DNA of 64,000 bases from JADJPO01 sp963750395 (GCA_963750395.1 CAVVQM010000012.1:310001-374000); one strand, 5' to 3'. Counted from the first letter of the stretch, positions 8,547 to 17,659 are shown. Notes: a model not told the origin generated them from the sequence alone. Numbers and translations are program-made.

Positions 8547-9914
8547 ATGAGCCTCACCCATGGGGTCGTCCCCGTGCGGTTCGCGCTGGGCCCGACCGAC
8601 GAACCGACCGACGGGCCGACCGAGGACCGGATGTCGGTCGTGACGTCCCAGCTCCGGCATCTGTTGCCGCCGGCGGCGTTCCCGATGCACCTGGGCTACG
8701 GACCACCGCCGGCGGGCTACCGGAGTGTCGAGACCTGGCGTGTGTTCCCGGATCGCCGGGCACCCCGAGCCCTGCTGCCGGTCGAGGCTCGTGCGGCCCG
8801 CGCGGGGCTGATGTCGCACAATCGACTGCGGTCGCCCGCGGTGGCCGCCACCCGGATGCTCGCCACCGCGGCGCTCGGACCGCTGTACGTTCTGCAGGGC
8901 CGGCGCTCGCTGCTCCGGCTGAGCGTCCCGCACGAGATCGATGACGACGCGGTCGACGACGCGGTGATCACCCGGCACCTGCGCCGACAGATCCCGGGCG
9001 CCCGGTGGACGGCGATCAGCCTGCGCGACTTCCACCCCCGGGCCAAGCCGACGGTGCAGATCCTGGGTGATCACGGCAGTGTGCTGGCCTTCGCCAAGGT
9101 CGCCTCGGACCCGGCCACGGGGCAGCGGGTCCGCCGCGAGGCCGACCTGCTCGACGCCATCGCCCCGGCGGTCGACCGGCCCGGTTCGCCGGTGCGCCTG
9201 CCCGCGCTGATCGCCCAGGGTTCCTGCGGTCCCTTCACCTACTCCGTGGTCGAACCCCTTCCGGCAGAGGTGTATCGGGTCGAAGAGGCCGACCGGGATC
9301 GGGTGCTGCGGCCGCTGATGACGCTGTCGTCCGCCATCGGCGGGTCGGGTGGGGCGCGGCAACCGCTGAGCGGGACGACGCTCTGGCACGACGTGATGGC
9401 CCGGGTGGCCTCCGCGCAGCCGGCCCGGGGCCTGCGGCTGGATCTGCTCGTCACCTTGAACCAACTGGTCGCCACGGTCCGGGAGCTGGACGGCGCCACG
9501 CCCGCGGCGGTGGGCGCCTACCACGGTGACTGGGTGCCCTGGAACATGGCCTGGCAGGATGGGGGACCGTCGGGATCCGTTCCCACGCTGTGGGTCTGGG
9601 ACCTCGAGTACGGCAGCCGCAGCGGCCCGATCGGGCTGGACGCGTTGCGTTGGGTGTTCCAGGTGGAGCACGTGGAGCGCGGCAGCACCCTCACCGACGC
9701 CGTCCAGGCCATGACGGAGGCCGCCCCGAGGCTGCTCCCCCGCCTGGGCGTGCCCGCCGAGCTGGCCGGGCCCCTGGTGCGTCTGCACGTCGTCGAGACC
9801 ATGGCGACCGCGCTGACCCTGCTGGCGCAGGGCCGCGGCCTGCCGGCCGGTCTGGACCCCGACGCCGTCGCCGTCATGCAGAGCCTGAGCCGGGGGCGGT
9901 GCGACGGACCGTGA
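8547..9914 (+). CDS. Kinase-like phosphotransferase of the polysaccharide locus
   Basis: A 455-residue soluble protein with aminoglycoside/choline-kinase-type signatures: a Brenner motif AYHGDWVPWNM near residue 326, which supplies the catalytic Asp and Asn, and the metal-binding WVWDLEYG near residue 352. The N-terminal ~150 residues match no motif I know. The substrate is unknown; phosphorylation of a sugar or lipid intermediate for the adjacent polysaccharide pathway is inferred from position. The start is ATG 8547 behind GGAG with 6-base spacing; upstream in-frame ATGs at 8481 and 8517 lack such a site. The 3' end overlaps the Wzy gene by 4 bases (GTGA), which points to co-translation. 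Confidence 0.65.
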   Translation: MSLTHGVVPVRFALGPTDEPTDGPTEDRMSVVTSQLRHLLPPAAFPMHLGYGPPPAGYRSVETWRVFPDRRAPRALLPVEARAARAGLMSHNRLRSPAVAATRMLATAALGPLYVLQGRRSLLRLSVPHEIDDDAVDDAVITRHLRRQIPGARWTAISLRDFHPRAKPTVQILGDHGSVLAFAKVASDPATGQRVRREADLLDAIAPAVDRPGSPVRLPALIAQGSCGPFTYSVVEPLPAEVYRVEEADRDRVLRPLMTLSSAIGGSGGARQPLSGTTLWHDVMARVASAQPARGLRLDLLVTLNQLVATVRELDGATPAAVGAYHGDWVPWNMAWQDGGPSGSVPTLWVWDLEYGSRSGPIGLDALRWVFQVEHVERGSTLTDAVQAMTEAAPRLLPRLGVPAELAGPLVRLHVVETMATALTLLAQGRGLPAGLDPDAVAVMQSLSRGRCDGP

Positions 9915-11218
9915 CCCGCGCACCCTTGCCGGCCTGGCCCTTCACGGCGCTCTTCGTGGCCTACCCGCTGTGGTGGCTGCTCGGCCTAGCTCCCTTTGCC
10001 GTGTTCGGCATGGGGGCGTGCGCCACAGCACTGATGGTGGCCCGCGGCGGGATCCGTCTGCCCCGGATGTGGTGGTGGTGGTTGGCGTTCGTGCTCTGGG
10101 GTCTCGCCTCGACCACGATGATCGACACCGCCGGCCGCATGGTCGGTTTCGCCCAGCGATGGGCGGCACTGACGGGCGCGCTGGCCCTGGTGGTCTACGT
10201 CTACAACGCCCCCGAGCGGCTGCCGCGGCACATCGTGCTGGGTTCCCTCAGCGCGTTCCTGGGCTGGACGGCCATCGGCGGCTACCTCGGGATGGCCTTC
10301 CCCGCGGGCCGGGTGAGCACGCCGATCTCGATGGTGCTGCCTGCCGGGTTGGCGGCCAACCCCTACGTCCACGAGCTGCTGAACCCGCGCTTCGCGGAGG
10401 TGCAGCAGCCCTGGGGCGCGACCGAGGCGTTCGTGCGCCCGTCGGCGCCGTTCCCCTACACCAACGCCTGGGGCCAGGCGTGCGTCCTGCTCCTGCCGGT
10501 CGCGGCGGCGATGGCCGTGAAGGCCTCCCGGCGCGGTCGTCTGATCCTGCTCGCGCTGGTGGTCGTGACGGTGCCGCCGGCTCTGGCGACCCTGAACCGG
10601 GGGGTCTTCATCGGCGTGGGTCTGTCCGTTCTCTATCTGGCCCTACGGCGGGTACGGCACCTGAACCTGTCCCGGGTCCTGACCGCCGCGGCGGTGCTGA
10701 CGGCGGGTGCCGTCGCCGTCGCGGCCGGCGGTGTGCTCGAGCGGTTGACCGACCGCACCTCGAGCAGTAGCACCACCCAGGACCGGGCCGACCTCTATCG
10801 GGAGGCCTTCCAGCGCACCCTCGCCTCCCCGTGGGTGGGCTGGGGCGCGCCGCGCCCGTCCGAGACCAAACAGGTCTCGGTGGGTACCCAGGGCCACCTC
10901 TGGTACCTGATGTTCTCCCACGGGTTCGTGGGGCTGGCTCTGTTCCTGATCGCCATGTGGGGCACCGCCGTGGCCACGCGGCGGGTCTGCACCCTGCAGG
11001 ACACGCTCGTGCACACCCCGGTCGTGCTGCTGGGGGTGACCCTGACGTTCTACGGCGTCGACGGACTGCACCTGCTGATCAGCCTGACCTGCGCGGTGCT
11101 GCTGTCCAGACCGGAACCGCGGCGGCTGACCTGGGGCCTGATCCCCCGAGACCACCCGGCGGCGACCGCCCGCGGGCCCTCAAGAGCGGGGTACGCGGTG
11201 TCGATGGGGGCCCCATGA
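9911..11218 (+). CDS. O-antigen ligase/Wzy-type polysaccharide polymerase
   Basis: A 435-residue polytopic membrane protein with about ten hydrophobic segments and a large extracytoplasmic loop (roughly residues 130-200, containing NPYVHELLNPRF and RPSAPFPYTNAWGQ), the arrangement of the Wzy/O-antigen ligase family (Wzy_C). These enzymes polymerise lipid-linked repeat units or transfer the finished chain outside the membrane. The GTG start at 9911 overlaps the TGA of the kinase-like gene. The stop overlaps the next gene's ATG (ATGA). Polymerase and ligase cannot be told apart from sequence. Its place between a glycosyltransferase and a Wzz-like gene favours polymerase. Confidence 0.8.
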   Translation: MTRAPLPAWPFTALFVAYPLWWLLGLAPFAVFGMGACATALMVARGGIRLPRMWWWWLAFVLWGLASTTMIDTAGRMVGFAQRWAALTGALALVVYVYNAPERLPRHIVLGSLSAFLGWTAIGGYLGMAFPAGRVSTPISMVLPAGLAANPYVHELLNPRFAEVQQPWGATEAFVRPSAPFPYTNAWGQACVLLLPVAAAMAVKASRRGRLILLALVVVTVPPALATLNRGVFIGVGLSVLYLALRRVRHLNLSRVLTAAAVLTAGAVAVAAGGVLERLTDRTSSSSTTQDRADLYREAFQRTLASPWVGWGAPRPSETKQVSVGTQGHLWYLMFSHGFVGLALFLIAMWGTAVATRRVCTLQDTLVHTPVVLLGVTLTFYGVDGLHLLISLTCAVLLSRPEPRRLTWGLIPRDHPAATARGPSRAGYAVSMGAP

Positions 11219-12207
11219 GCTCCGCCCTGCCGCCGGCCCCACGTGCTCCGATCGAGAGCCGGCCCGCGGTCAGCGTCATCGTTCCCACCGTGGACCGGGA
11301 GGCGCTGCTGCTGCGAGCGGTCGCCTCGGTCGCGGTCCAGGACTACCCGGGGCCGATCGAGATCATCGTGGTGCGCGACGGCGGCCCCTGCCCGGAGCGG
11401 GCGCAGGCCGCGCTGGAGTCGGCGCTGGACGGCGAACTGCGCAGCGGCGTCCAGGTCCGCTGGGTGGCCAACGGTCGCTCGAAGGGCCTGCCCGGCGCCC
11501 GCAACACCGGCATCCTGGCCGCCGTCGGCGACCTGGTCGCCTTCTGCGACGACGACGACGAGTGGGAGCGCGACAAGCTCTCGGCCCAGGTGCCGTTGCT
11601 GCTGCGCGAGCCGGCGGCGTCCCTGGTCGCGACCGGTGTGTGCGTGGTGACCCGGACGGCGGACGGCGAGACCCGGTCGACGCGCTCAGGTCCGCTGCGC
11701 CCGACCACCCTCGAGGACCTGCTGGCCGACCGGATCATGGAGTTGCACCCCTCGAGCTTCCTGCTGCGCCGAGCCGATCTGCTCGGTCCGATCGGCCTGG
11801 TCGACGAGGAACTGCCCGGTGGCTACGCCGAGGACTACGACCTGCTGCTGCGAGCGGCGGCCGTCGGGCCGGTGCTGTCGGTGCCGCGGCCGCTCACCCG
11901 GGTGCACTGGCACGGGTCGTCCTACTACTTCTCCAAATGGGCGATGATCCACGACGCCCTCGACATGCTGCTGGCGAAACACCCGCAATTCATTGAGGTC
12001 CCGAGCGGCCATGCCCGGATCAGGGGCCAGCAGGCGATCGCGCTGGCCGCGATGGGCAGGCGCCGGGACAGCATCCGGGCCGCGACCCAGACCGGGCGGA
12101 TCCACCGCGGCGAACGCCGCGCCTACGTGGCGGCTGTGATCGCCTCGGGACTGGTCAGCGTCGAGGCGGTGCAGGGCTTCCTGCACGCTCGGGGCAGGGG
12201 CCTGTGA
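11215..12207 (+). CDS. GT2-family glycosyltransferase
   Basis: A 330-residue cytoplasmic GT-A fold glycosyltransferase. The family opening SVIVPTVDREALLLRAVASV begins near residue 19, the nucleotide-sugar metal site is the acidic run FCDDDDEW near residue 109, and the candidate catalytic base lies in GYAEDYDLLLRAA near residue 205. It should add one sugar to a lipid-linked repeat unit; donor and linkage cannot be read from sequence. No membrane segment is visible. Start and stop both overlap neighbours by four bases (ATGA at 11215; GTGA at 12204), so it belongs to a tight operon with the polymerase and flippase genes. Confidence 0.88.
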   Translation: MSSALPPAPRAPIESRPAVSVIVPTVDREALLLRAVASVAVQDYPGPIEIIVVRDGGPCPERAQAALESALDGELRSGVQVRWVANGRSKGLPGARNTGILAAVGDLVAFCDDDDEWERDKLSAQVPLLLREPAASLVATGVCVVTRTADGETRSTRSGPLRPTTLEDLLADRIMELHPSSFLLRRADLLGPIGLVDEELPGGYAEDYDLLLRAAAVGPVLSVPRPLTRVHWHGSSYYFSKWAMIHDALDMLLAKHPQFIEVPSGHARIRGQQAIALAAMGRRRDSIRAATQTGRIHRGERRAYVAAVIASGLVSVEAVQGFLHARGRGL

Positions 12208-13804
12208 CGGCAGGCGACGCGGACGTCGTCGCCACGGCGGCGCGCCAGGGGGCGCTCGGCCTGGTCGGGGCGGTTCTGGCCGGCGCCGGCGGGCTGGCGC
12301 TGACCGTGGTGGTGAGCCGGATGACCTCTCCCGATCAGGCCGGGATCTACTTCACGATGGTCGCGGCGTTCACCATCGCGTCGACCGTTTCGCTGCTCGG
12401 CGCGGACACCGGGCTGGTCCGCGCCCTTGCGGGTGCCCGCGCGGCGGGCGATCAGCACCTGGTGCGTCCCTACCTGCGGATCGCCATCCGCCCGGTGGCG
12501 GCGGCCGCCGCCTCGGCCGGCGCCCTGGTCCTCGTGGCCGCCGTGGTTCTCGCGGCTCGGCACGATCCGCGCCACGAGCGGGACCTGATCATCTCCGCGG
12601 GGATCCTGGCCCCGTTCCTGGTCCCCGCCACGATGTCGACGCTGCTGCTCAACGGGGCGAGCCGCGGGCTCGGGTCGATGCGCACCTTCACCGCGGTGCA
12701 ACAGATCCTGCTGCCGGTCAGCCGGCCGATCCTGGTCGCGGGCGGCCTCGCCGCGACGGGAGCCTGGGCCGGCAGCCGGACGGCGTCGACCGCCGTGCTG
12801 GCCTGGGCCGTGCCGGTGGCGATCGCGGCGGTCCTGGCCGCTCGCGCGGTCGTCCGGATGCTGCCGCCCGTAGCCGCCGGCACGATCGGACGACGCGCCG
12901 TCGGACCTCGGCCCGAGCTTCTGGCGAGCCACTCTCCCCCGCGGGGTCGCGGCGACCTTCGAGATCCTCATCGTCTGGTCCGACGTCATTCTCGTGGCCT
13001 GGCTGATCGGTCCGGCCGCGGCCGGGATCTACGCGGCGGCGAGCCGATTCGTCACCACGGGAACGTTCGCCCTCCAGGCGGTGCGGCTGTCGGTGGGGCC
13101 GCTGCTGGCCGGGGCGTTCGCCCGAGCGGACACCGACCAGGCCGCCCAGGTGCACCGGCTGAGCATCCGATGGGCGATCCTGTCGACCTGGCCGGTGTAT
13201 CTGGCGATGGCGACCTTCGCCCCGGGGGTGCTCAGCCTGCTCGGGACCGCAGTACGCGGCGGCGGTCCCGGCCCTGACCGTGCTGTGCCTGGCCATGCTG
13301 GTGGTCGTCGCGACCGGGAACGCCAACACCGTGTTGAACATGGGGCACCGCAGCCACTGGGCCGCGGCGAACACCGCCTTCGCGCTGGTGGTGATGCTGG
13401 CGATCGACCTGCTGCTGGTGCCCCGGATCGGGATCGTGGGCGCAGCGATCGGCTGGGCCTGCGCGATGGTCACCGACGCCGTCCTGGGGGCCGTCGAGGT
13501 GCGCCGCGGGCTGGGGCTGCGCTCGGCCGACGCGTCCGTGCTGGGCGCCGCCGGCGTCGTGCTGGCCGCCTTCGGTCTTCCGGCGATCGCCCTGCGGGTG
13601 GGCGCCGCCTCGTTCGCGCCGTCCGCGCCCGGGGGCCTGGTGCTGATCGCGGGCACCGCCGCGGCCGCCGCCGGCTACGCCGCCACGCTGTACCTGCTGC
13701 GCGATCGACTTGCCCTGGCCGAGGTGGCGGGCGCGCTGCGCCGGCCCCGCGCGGGGGCAGGGCCACCGGCCCACCGCGACCCGATCCACCGAGGAGGACA
13801 GTGA
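12204..13804 (+). CDS. Wzx-type polysaccharide flippase, frame broken twice
   Basis: A polytopic (about 12-14 segment) protein of the MOP superfamily that would move lipid-linked repeat units across the membrane. The sequence lies in three successive frames. The first runs from GTG 12204 (LGLVGAVLAGAGGLALTVVV...) to about 12,885-12,920. The second carries FWRATLPRGVAATFEILIV to about 13,246. The third starts at QYAAAVPALTVL and ends at TGA 13802-13804. Both joins need one base fewer; at the second, removing A13246 gives GPQYAAAV, a typical family sequence. Other genes in the window show the same fault, so sequence errors are likelier than a dead gene, though a recent pseudogene is possible. 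The last bases overlap the sulfotransferase start. Confidence 0.75.
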
Positions 13805-14697
13805 TGCCCGCACTGGAGAAGACGCTGAAGTCGTTGGTGCCGGCCCAGGCCAAGGACGGCACCAAGGACGCGATCCGGCGGTACGGACAGGCCACCGCGA
13901 CCTGGCGTCCGCTGCCGGACTTCCTGATCCTGGGCACCAAACGAGGCGGGTCGACGTCCGCGTGGCGGTATCTGATCCAGCACCCCCAGGTGCTGCCGAT
14001 GGTCACTCGCTGGGAGCATCTGAAGAGCCCGCACTATTTCTACTGGTACTACGACAAGGGCGAGCAGTGGTACCGGGGGCACTTCCCGACCGTCGCCGCC
14101 CGGGCGATGGCCGAGCGGCGCCTCGGCAGACCCGTGATCACCGGCGAGTCCAGTCCGTACTACCTCTTCGACCCCCGGGTGCCGGCCCGCGTCGCGACGG
14201 ACCTGCCACACGCCCGATTCGTCGTACTGCTTCGCGATCCGGTCAAACGGGCCTACTCTCACTACTGGGAGCGGGTCGACAATGGTGTTGAGCCGCTGCC
14301 TTTTGCCGGTGCCCTGGCCACCGAGGAGCTGCGGGTCCGCGGCGAGCTCGAGAAGATGCGGGCAGACCCCTTCTACTACTCCCGCCCGCACGATTGGTAC
14401 ACCTACCGCGAGCGCGGCGTCTACGCCCCGCAGCTGCGGCGCTGGTTCGACGCGGTCGGCCGCGACCGGGTCCTCGTCCTGGTCAGCGAGGACATGTACC
14501 GCGACGAACAGGCCGTGATGGGAGAGATGGCCCGCTTCCTGGGCATCGACGCCGCGCCGATCCCGGACACCTCGCGGCACAACCATCGGCCCGCGGAGCC
14601 GATGGACGCCGCGGTCGAGAGCGAGCTGCGGGAGTTCTACCGCCCCCACAACGCCGAACTCCGCGACCTGTTGGGCCGCGAACTACCCTGGCCCTGA
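13804..14697 (+). CDS. PAPS-dependent sulfotransferase
   Basis: A 297-residue cytoplasmic sulfotransferase that should move sulfate from 3'-phosphoadenylyl sulfate to a hydroxyl or amine. The 5'-phosphosulfate loop is ILGTKRGGSTS (residues ~43-53), and the 3'-phosphate motif is LLRDPVKRAYSHYWER (residues ~143-158), where the family Arg and Ser bind the nucleotide. The C-terminal part (YAPQLRRWFDAVGRDRVLVL) matches heparan/chondroitin-type and bacterial polysaccharide sulfotransferases. ATG 13804 follows a GGAGGA site with good spacing. It is the last gene of the polysaccharide operon, and PAPS-related cys genes lie 1.7 kb away. A sugar acceptor is therefore inferred, not shown. Confidence 0.88.
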   Translation: MPALEKTLKSLVPAQAKDGTKDAIRRYGQATATWRPLPDFLILGTKRGGSTSAWRYLIQHPQVLPMVTRWEHLKSPHYFYWYYDKGEQWYRGHFPTVAARAMAERRLGRPVITGESSPYYLFDPRVPARVATDLPHARFVVLLRDPVKRAYSHYWERVDNGVEPLPFAGALATEELRVRGELEKMRADPFYYSRPHDWYTYRERGVYAPQLRRWFDAVGRDRVLVLVSEDMYRDEQAVMGEMARFLGIDAAPIPDTSRHNHRPAEPMDAAVESELREFYRPHNAELRDLLGRELPWP

Positions 14698-14719
14698 ACC
14701 GATCGCTTCCAGGCGGCGG

Positions 14720-15175
14720 TCAGCCTGCCAGGATGCTGATCGCCGCGGCGAGCACGAGAGCGACGGAGAACACCAGGACGATCACGGCTGCCAGGTGCAC
14801 CAGGCGGCGCCGGCGACTGGGGGTCCACCGGGTGCGCCATCCGTAGGAGACGGTGTCCCGCACCACGCCGAGGGAATTGCGAGGGGTGCGGCGCGACGGG
14901 GTCGGGTCGTTCACCCCGGCGGCGGGGATCGGCGCTCCGAAGACGGTCACCGTGGCCGAGCGATTCGGCGCCAACCGCGGTGGACGACCTCCGGCGAAGG
15001 GCTCGACCATCTCGGCCGGACGGGGGGCGGCACGGTGCAGGTCGCGAAGGTCTATGGGATCCGTGTCCGGCCCACGGGCCGTCCCCCTGGTTGCCGCCGC
15101 TCTCTGCACGCCACGGACAGTAGCAGTGACACTACTGAAAGTTGAGGATGTTGCGAGGTGGGACGGGAGTGCCAC
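14720..15175 (-). CDS. Hypothetical tail-anchored membrane protein
   Basis: A frame of up to 151 residues of unknown function. The first ~115 residues are Arg/Pro/Thr-rich and look disordered. They are followed by basic residues (RRRRLVHL) and one hydrophobic segment at the very end (AAVIVLVFSVALVLAAAISIL), the layout of a C-terminally anchored protein facing the cytoplasm. The start is unclear: GTG 15175 opens the frame and a GTG at 15109 is an alternative; neither has a convincing ribosome site. The sequence just upstream is less GC-rich and may hold the promoter. It converges on the sulfotransferase gene with 22 bases between. It could be a polysaccharide-locus accessory, but nothing shows this. 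Confidence 0.45.
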   Translation of the reverse strand: MALPSHLATSSTFSSVTATVRGVQRAAATRGTARGPDTDPIDLRDLHRAAPRPAEMVEPFAGGRPPRLAPNRSATVTVFGAPIPAAGVNDPTPSRRTPRNSLGVVRDTVSYGWRTRWTPSRRRRLVHLAAVIVLVFSVALVLAAAISILAG

Positions 15176-15227
15176 TGATCACAGCCGCAGCGAGGTCGCG
15201 CCGTGAGACGGCGGGGCGGATCGGTAC

Positions 15228-15767
15228 TCAGTGTCGTCGGCTGCGACGCCCACCCATGGCCACCCGCTCGATCACCGAGCCGACCTTGAACACCCCGGGC
15301 GGCACCTCGCCGATCGGACCGCGCTGGCGGGGCAGATAGGAACCGGTCACGACCGCGGCGAGGAACTCGTCCTCGGTCTGCACCCAGGTGACCAGGCCCT
15401 CGGCGGCGAGCCGGGCGACGAACACCTGCTGATGGTCGTCGACGTGCTCGCCGCGCGCCGGATCGCGCGGGAGGACGATGGGAGTGTGTCCGAGCCGGCG
15501 AGCCTCACTGATCGATGCCGGCCCACCGTGACTGACCACGATGTTCGCGCTCGCGAAGCAACTCTGCATGCGGTCGTGGTCCCTGAAATCGAAGGCTGTC
15601 CCGTAGCGCGGGGCCCGGGTGCGGCCGTGCTGGACCAGCACGTTCCAGTCCTCGGCTCGCTCGGCCCAGCGCTCGGCCCAACCGATCAGCCGTTCGAACG
15701 GGTGGTGGTCGGTGCCCACGGTGACGAACATCTGGCGGATCGTCGGCCTGCCCGGCTCGCTGTTCAC
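15228..15767 (-). CDS. Alg13-like glycosyltransferase subunit (donor-binding half)
   Basis: A 179-residue protein resembling the C-terminal half of MurG/GT28 enzymes and EpsF/Alg13. It begins (N)SEPGRPTIRQMFVTVGTDHHPFERL. It carries the UDP-sugar-binding segment VVSHGGPASISEARRLGH, where the Gly-Gly loop and Glu contact the nucleotide sugar. On its own it lacks the membrane-binding acceptor half, which the adjacent gene supplies. The GTG start at 15765-15767 overlaps the TGA of the Alg14-like gene (GTGA); an internal ATG at 15731 is the alternative. Pairing as a two-subunit transferase that adds the second sugar to a polyprenyl-PP-sugar is inferred from family and order. Confidence 0.8.
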   Translation of the reverse strand: MNSEPGRPTIRQMFVTVGTDHHPFERLIGWAERWAERAEDWNVLVQHGRTRAPRYGTAFDFRDHDRMQSCFASANIVVSHGGPASISEARRLGHTPIVLPRDPARGEHVDDHQQVFVARLAAEGLVTWVQTEDEFLAAVVTGSYLPRQRGPIGEVPPGVFKVGSVIERVAMGGRRSRRH

Positions 15768-16294
15768 AGCACGCTCCCCACGACGGACGCGCCCCGGTAC
15801 AGGGCGCGCTGTTCCTGCCACTGCACCAACATCGCGCTGGTGAACGGACGGCACAGCCGGCCGGTCAGCGTCGCGGTGTCCAGGCGGTCGTAGACCTCGA
15901 GGTAGACCGTGGGGATGCCCCGGAGCCTGGCCAGCACGAAGAACGGCACGGCGACCCCCGCCCCGGTGGACACCACGACGTCCGGGCGGTGCCGGCGTAG
16001 CTCGCGCCAGGCCAGCCGGGTGTTGCGCACCAGGTTGCCCAGATTCCGGGTGGTCGGGTGGTGCGCCCACACGACGTCCTCACCGCGCAGCAGACTCAAC
16101 GCGTCGGGGGTGTCGAAGCAGACCCAGCGTCGGTTGTGGCCGCGGCTCCACGGCTGCAGGGCGATCAGCTGTGCCAGGTGGCCACCGCTGGAACCGACCA
16201 GCAGCAGGTCGAGACTGGTCTCGACACCCGTCTGCGACCCCACCTCGGATGCCGACACCGCCTCTGGCACGCTCACGGGCATACCCTCCACCAT
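15764..16294 (-). CDS. Alg14-like glycosyltransferase subunit (membrane/acceptor half)
   Basis: A 176-residue protein with the Alg14/EpsE signature: the N-terminal loop LLLVGSSGGHLAQLIAL, DVVVSTGAGVAVPFFVLAR near the middle, and a hydrophobic face expected to dock on the membrane. Family members hold the lipid-linked acceptor and recruit the catalytic Alg13-like partner, which is encoded immediately downstream with a 4-base overlap. Start choice is uncertain: ATG 16292-16294, ATG 16282 or a GTG further upstream are all in frame. The pair reads in the same direction as the cys genes but is separated from cysN by about 90 bases. Confidence 0.78.
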   Translation of the reverse strand: MVEGMPVSVPEAVSASEVGSQTGVETSLDLLLVGSSGGHLAQLIALQPWSRGHNRRWVCFDTPDALSLLRGEDVVWAHHPTTRNLGNLVRNTRLAWRELRRHRPDVVVSTGAGVAVPFFVLARLRGIPTVYLEVYDRLDTATLTGRLCRPFTSAMLVQWQEQRALYRGASVVGSVL

Positions 16295-16385
16295 CCGTCC
16301 GACAGACCCACCGGACGTCGAGCCCGGCACTGCTGGTGTTGTCGGATGGAGGTGGGAGCGGTCTTGAGCCGGAATGGTGCTGTTC

Positions 16386-17657
16386 TCAGCCCTCGATGAT
16401 CATCCCTGCGCCCGCGGTGGCGTTGGTCGCCTCGTCGACGAGGATGAACGAGCCGGTGTGCCGGTTGCGGCGATAGGGATCGGCGAACAGCGGCGCCGTG
16501 GTGCGCAACTTGACCCGCCCGATCTCGTTGAGACCGAGTTCACTGGTGCCCTCGTGGCGGTGCAGGGTGTTCACGTCGAGGGTGTACCGCAGGTCCTTGA
16601 CCAGGGTCCGGACGGACTTGGTCGTGTGTTTCAGGGTCAACTTCGCGCCCTTGCGCAGCGGCCGATCGCTCATCCAGCAGATCATGGCCTCGACGTCCTG
16701 GGTGACCATCGGCGCATTGTGCTGCCGGCAGATCATGTCACCGCGGGAGACGTCGATCTCGTCGGTCAACCGGATGGTCACCGCCATCGGCGGGAACGCC
16801 TCGGCGACCGGGCCGTCCATCGTCTCGATCGCGGCGATCCTGCTGGAGAACCCGGAGGGCAACACCACCACGTCGTCACCGGGCTTGAAGACACCCGACG
16901 AGATCGTGCCGGCGTAGCCGCGGTAGTCCAGATGGGAGGAGGACTGCGGCCGGATCACGTACTGCACCGGGAACCGGGCGTCGATCAGGTTGCGGTCGCT
17001 GCTGACGTGCACGTTCTCGATGTGGTGCAGCAGCGAGGAGCCCTCGTACCAGGGCGTCTTCTCGGAGCGGGTGACGATGTTGTCCCCGTTGAGCGCCGAG
17101 ATCGGGATCACCGTGAGGTCGGTGATGTCGAGCTTGGTCGCGAACCGGACGAAATCCTCGTGGATCTGCTCGAAGACCTCGCGGGAGTAGTCGACCAGAT
17201 CCATCTTGTTCACCGCGAGCACCAGGTGCGGCACGCGCAGCAGGGTGGCGATGAACGCGTGCCGGCGCGACTGCTCGACCAGGCCCTTGCGCGCGTCGAC
17301 CAGGATGATCGCCAGGTCGGCGGTGGAGGCCCCGGTGACCATGTTCCGGGTGTACTGGATGTGCCCCGGGGTGTCGGCGATGATGAACTTCCTTCTCGGC
17401 GTGGCGAAATAGCGATACGCCACGTCGATGGTGATGCCCTGCTCACGCTCGGCGCGCAGACCGTCGGTCAGCAGCGCCAGGTTGACGTAGTCGTCGCCCA
17501 TCCGCGTGCTCGCCGCCTCCACGGCGTCCATCTGGTCGGTGAAGACCGATTTCGAGTCGTACAGCAACCGCCCGATCAGGGTCGACTTGCCGTCGTCCAC
17601 GCTGCCCGCCGTGGCGAAGCGCAGCATGTCCATGCCGGTGCCCGTCAGGAGACTCAT
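16386..17657 (-). CDS. cysN: Sulfate adenylyltransferase large (GTPase) subunit CysN
   Basis: CysN is the EF-Tu-like GTPase that drives adenosine 5'-phosphosulfate formation by CysD. It shows the P-loop AGSVDDGKSTLIGRLLYD (residues ~17-34), DTPGHIQYTRNMVTGAS near residue 95 and the specificity motif NKMDLV near residue 150, then two beta-barrel domains. At 423 residues it is a plain CysN: the C-terminal APS kinase (CysC) domain of mycobacterial CysNC is absent, and no cysC gene is seen in the window. ATG 17657 sits two bases after the cysD stop, with GGAAGGG inside the cysD end, so the genes are co-translated. Confidence 0.96.
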   Translation of the reverse strand: MSLLTGTGMDMLRFATAGSVDDGKSTLIGRLLYDSKSVFTDQMDAVEAASTRMGDDYVNLALLTDGLRAEREQGITIDVAYRYFATPRRKFIIADTPGHIQYTRNMVTGASTADLAIILVDARKGLVEQSRRHAFIATLLRVPHLVLAVNKMDLVDYSREVFEQIHEDFVRFATKLDITDLTVIPISALNGDNIVTRSEKTPWYEGSSLLHHIENVHVSSDRNLIDARFPVQYVIRPQSSSHLDYRGYAGTISSGVFKPGDDVVVLPSGFSSRIAAIETMDGPVAEAFPPMAVTIRLTDEIDVSRGDMICRQHNAPMVTQDVEAMICWMSDRPLRKGAKLTLKHTTKSVRTLVKDLRYTLDVNTLHRHEGTSELGLNEIGRVKLRTTAPLFADPYRRNRHTGSFILVDEATNATAGAGMIIEG

Positions 17658-17659
17658 GC

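Noticed and set aside
14795..15145. Plus-strand coding frame opposite the tail-anchored protein
   Set aside because: No start signal, low-complexity composition and no hydrophobic or motif structure; the minus-strand frame has a coherent membrane segment.
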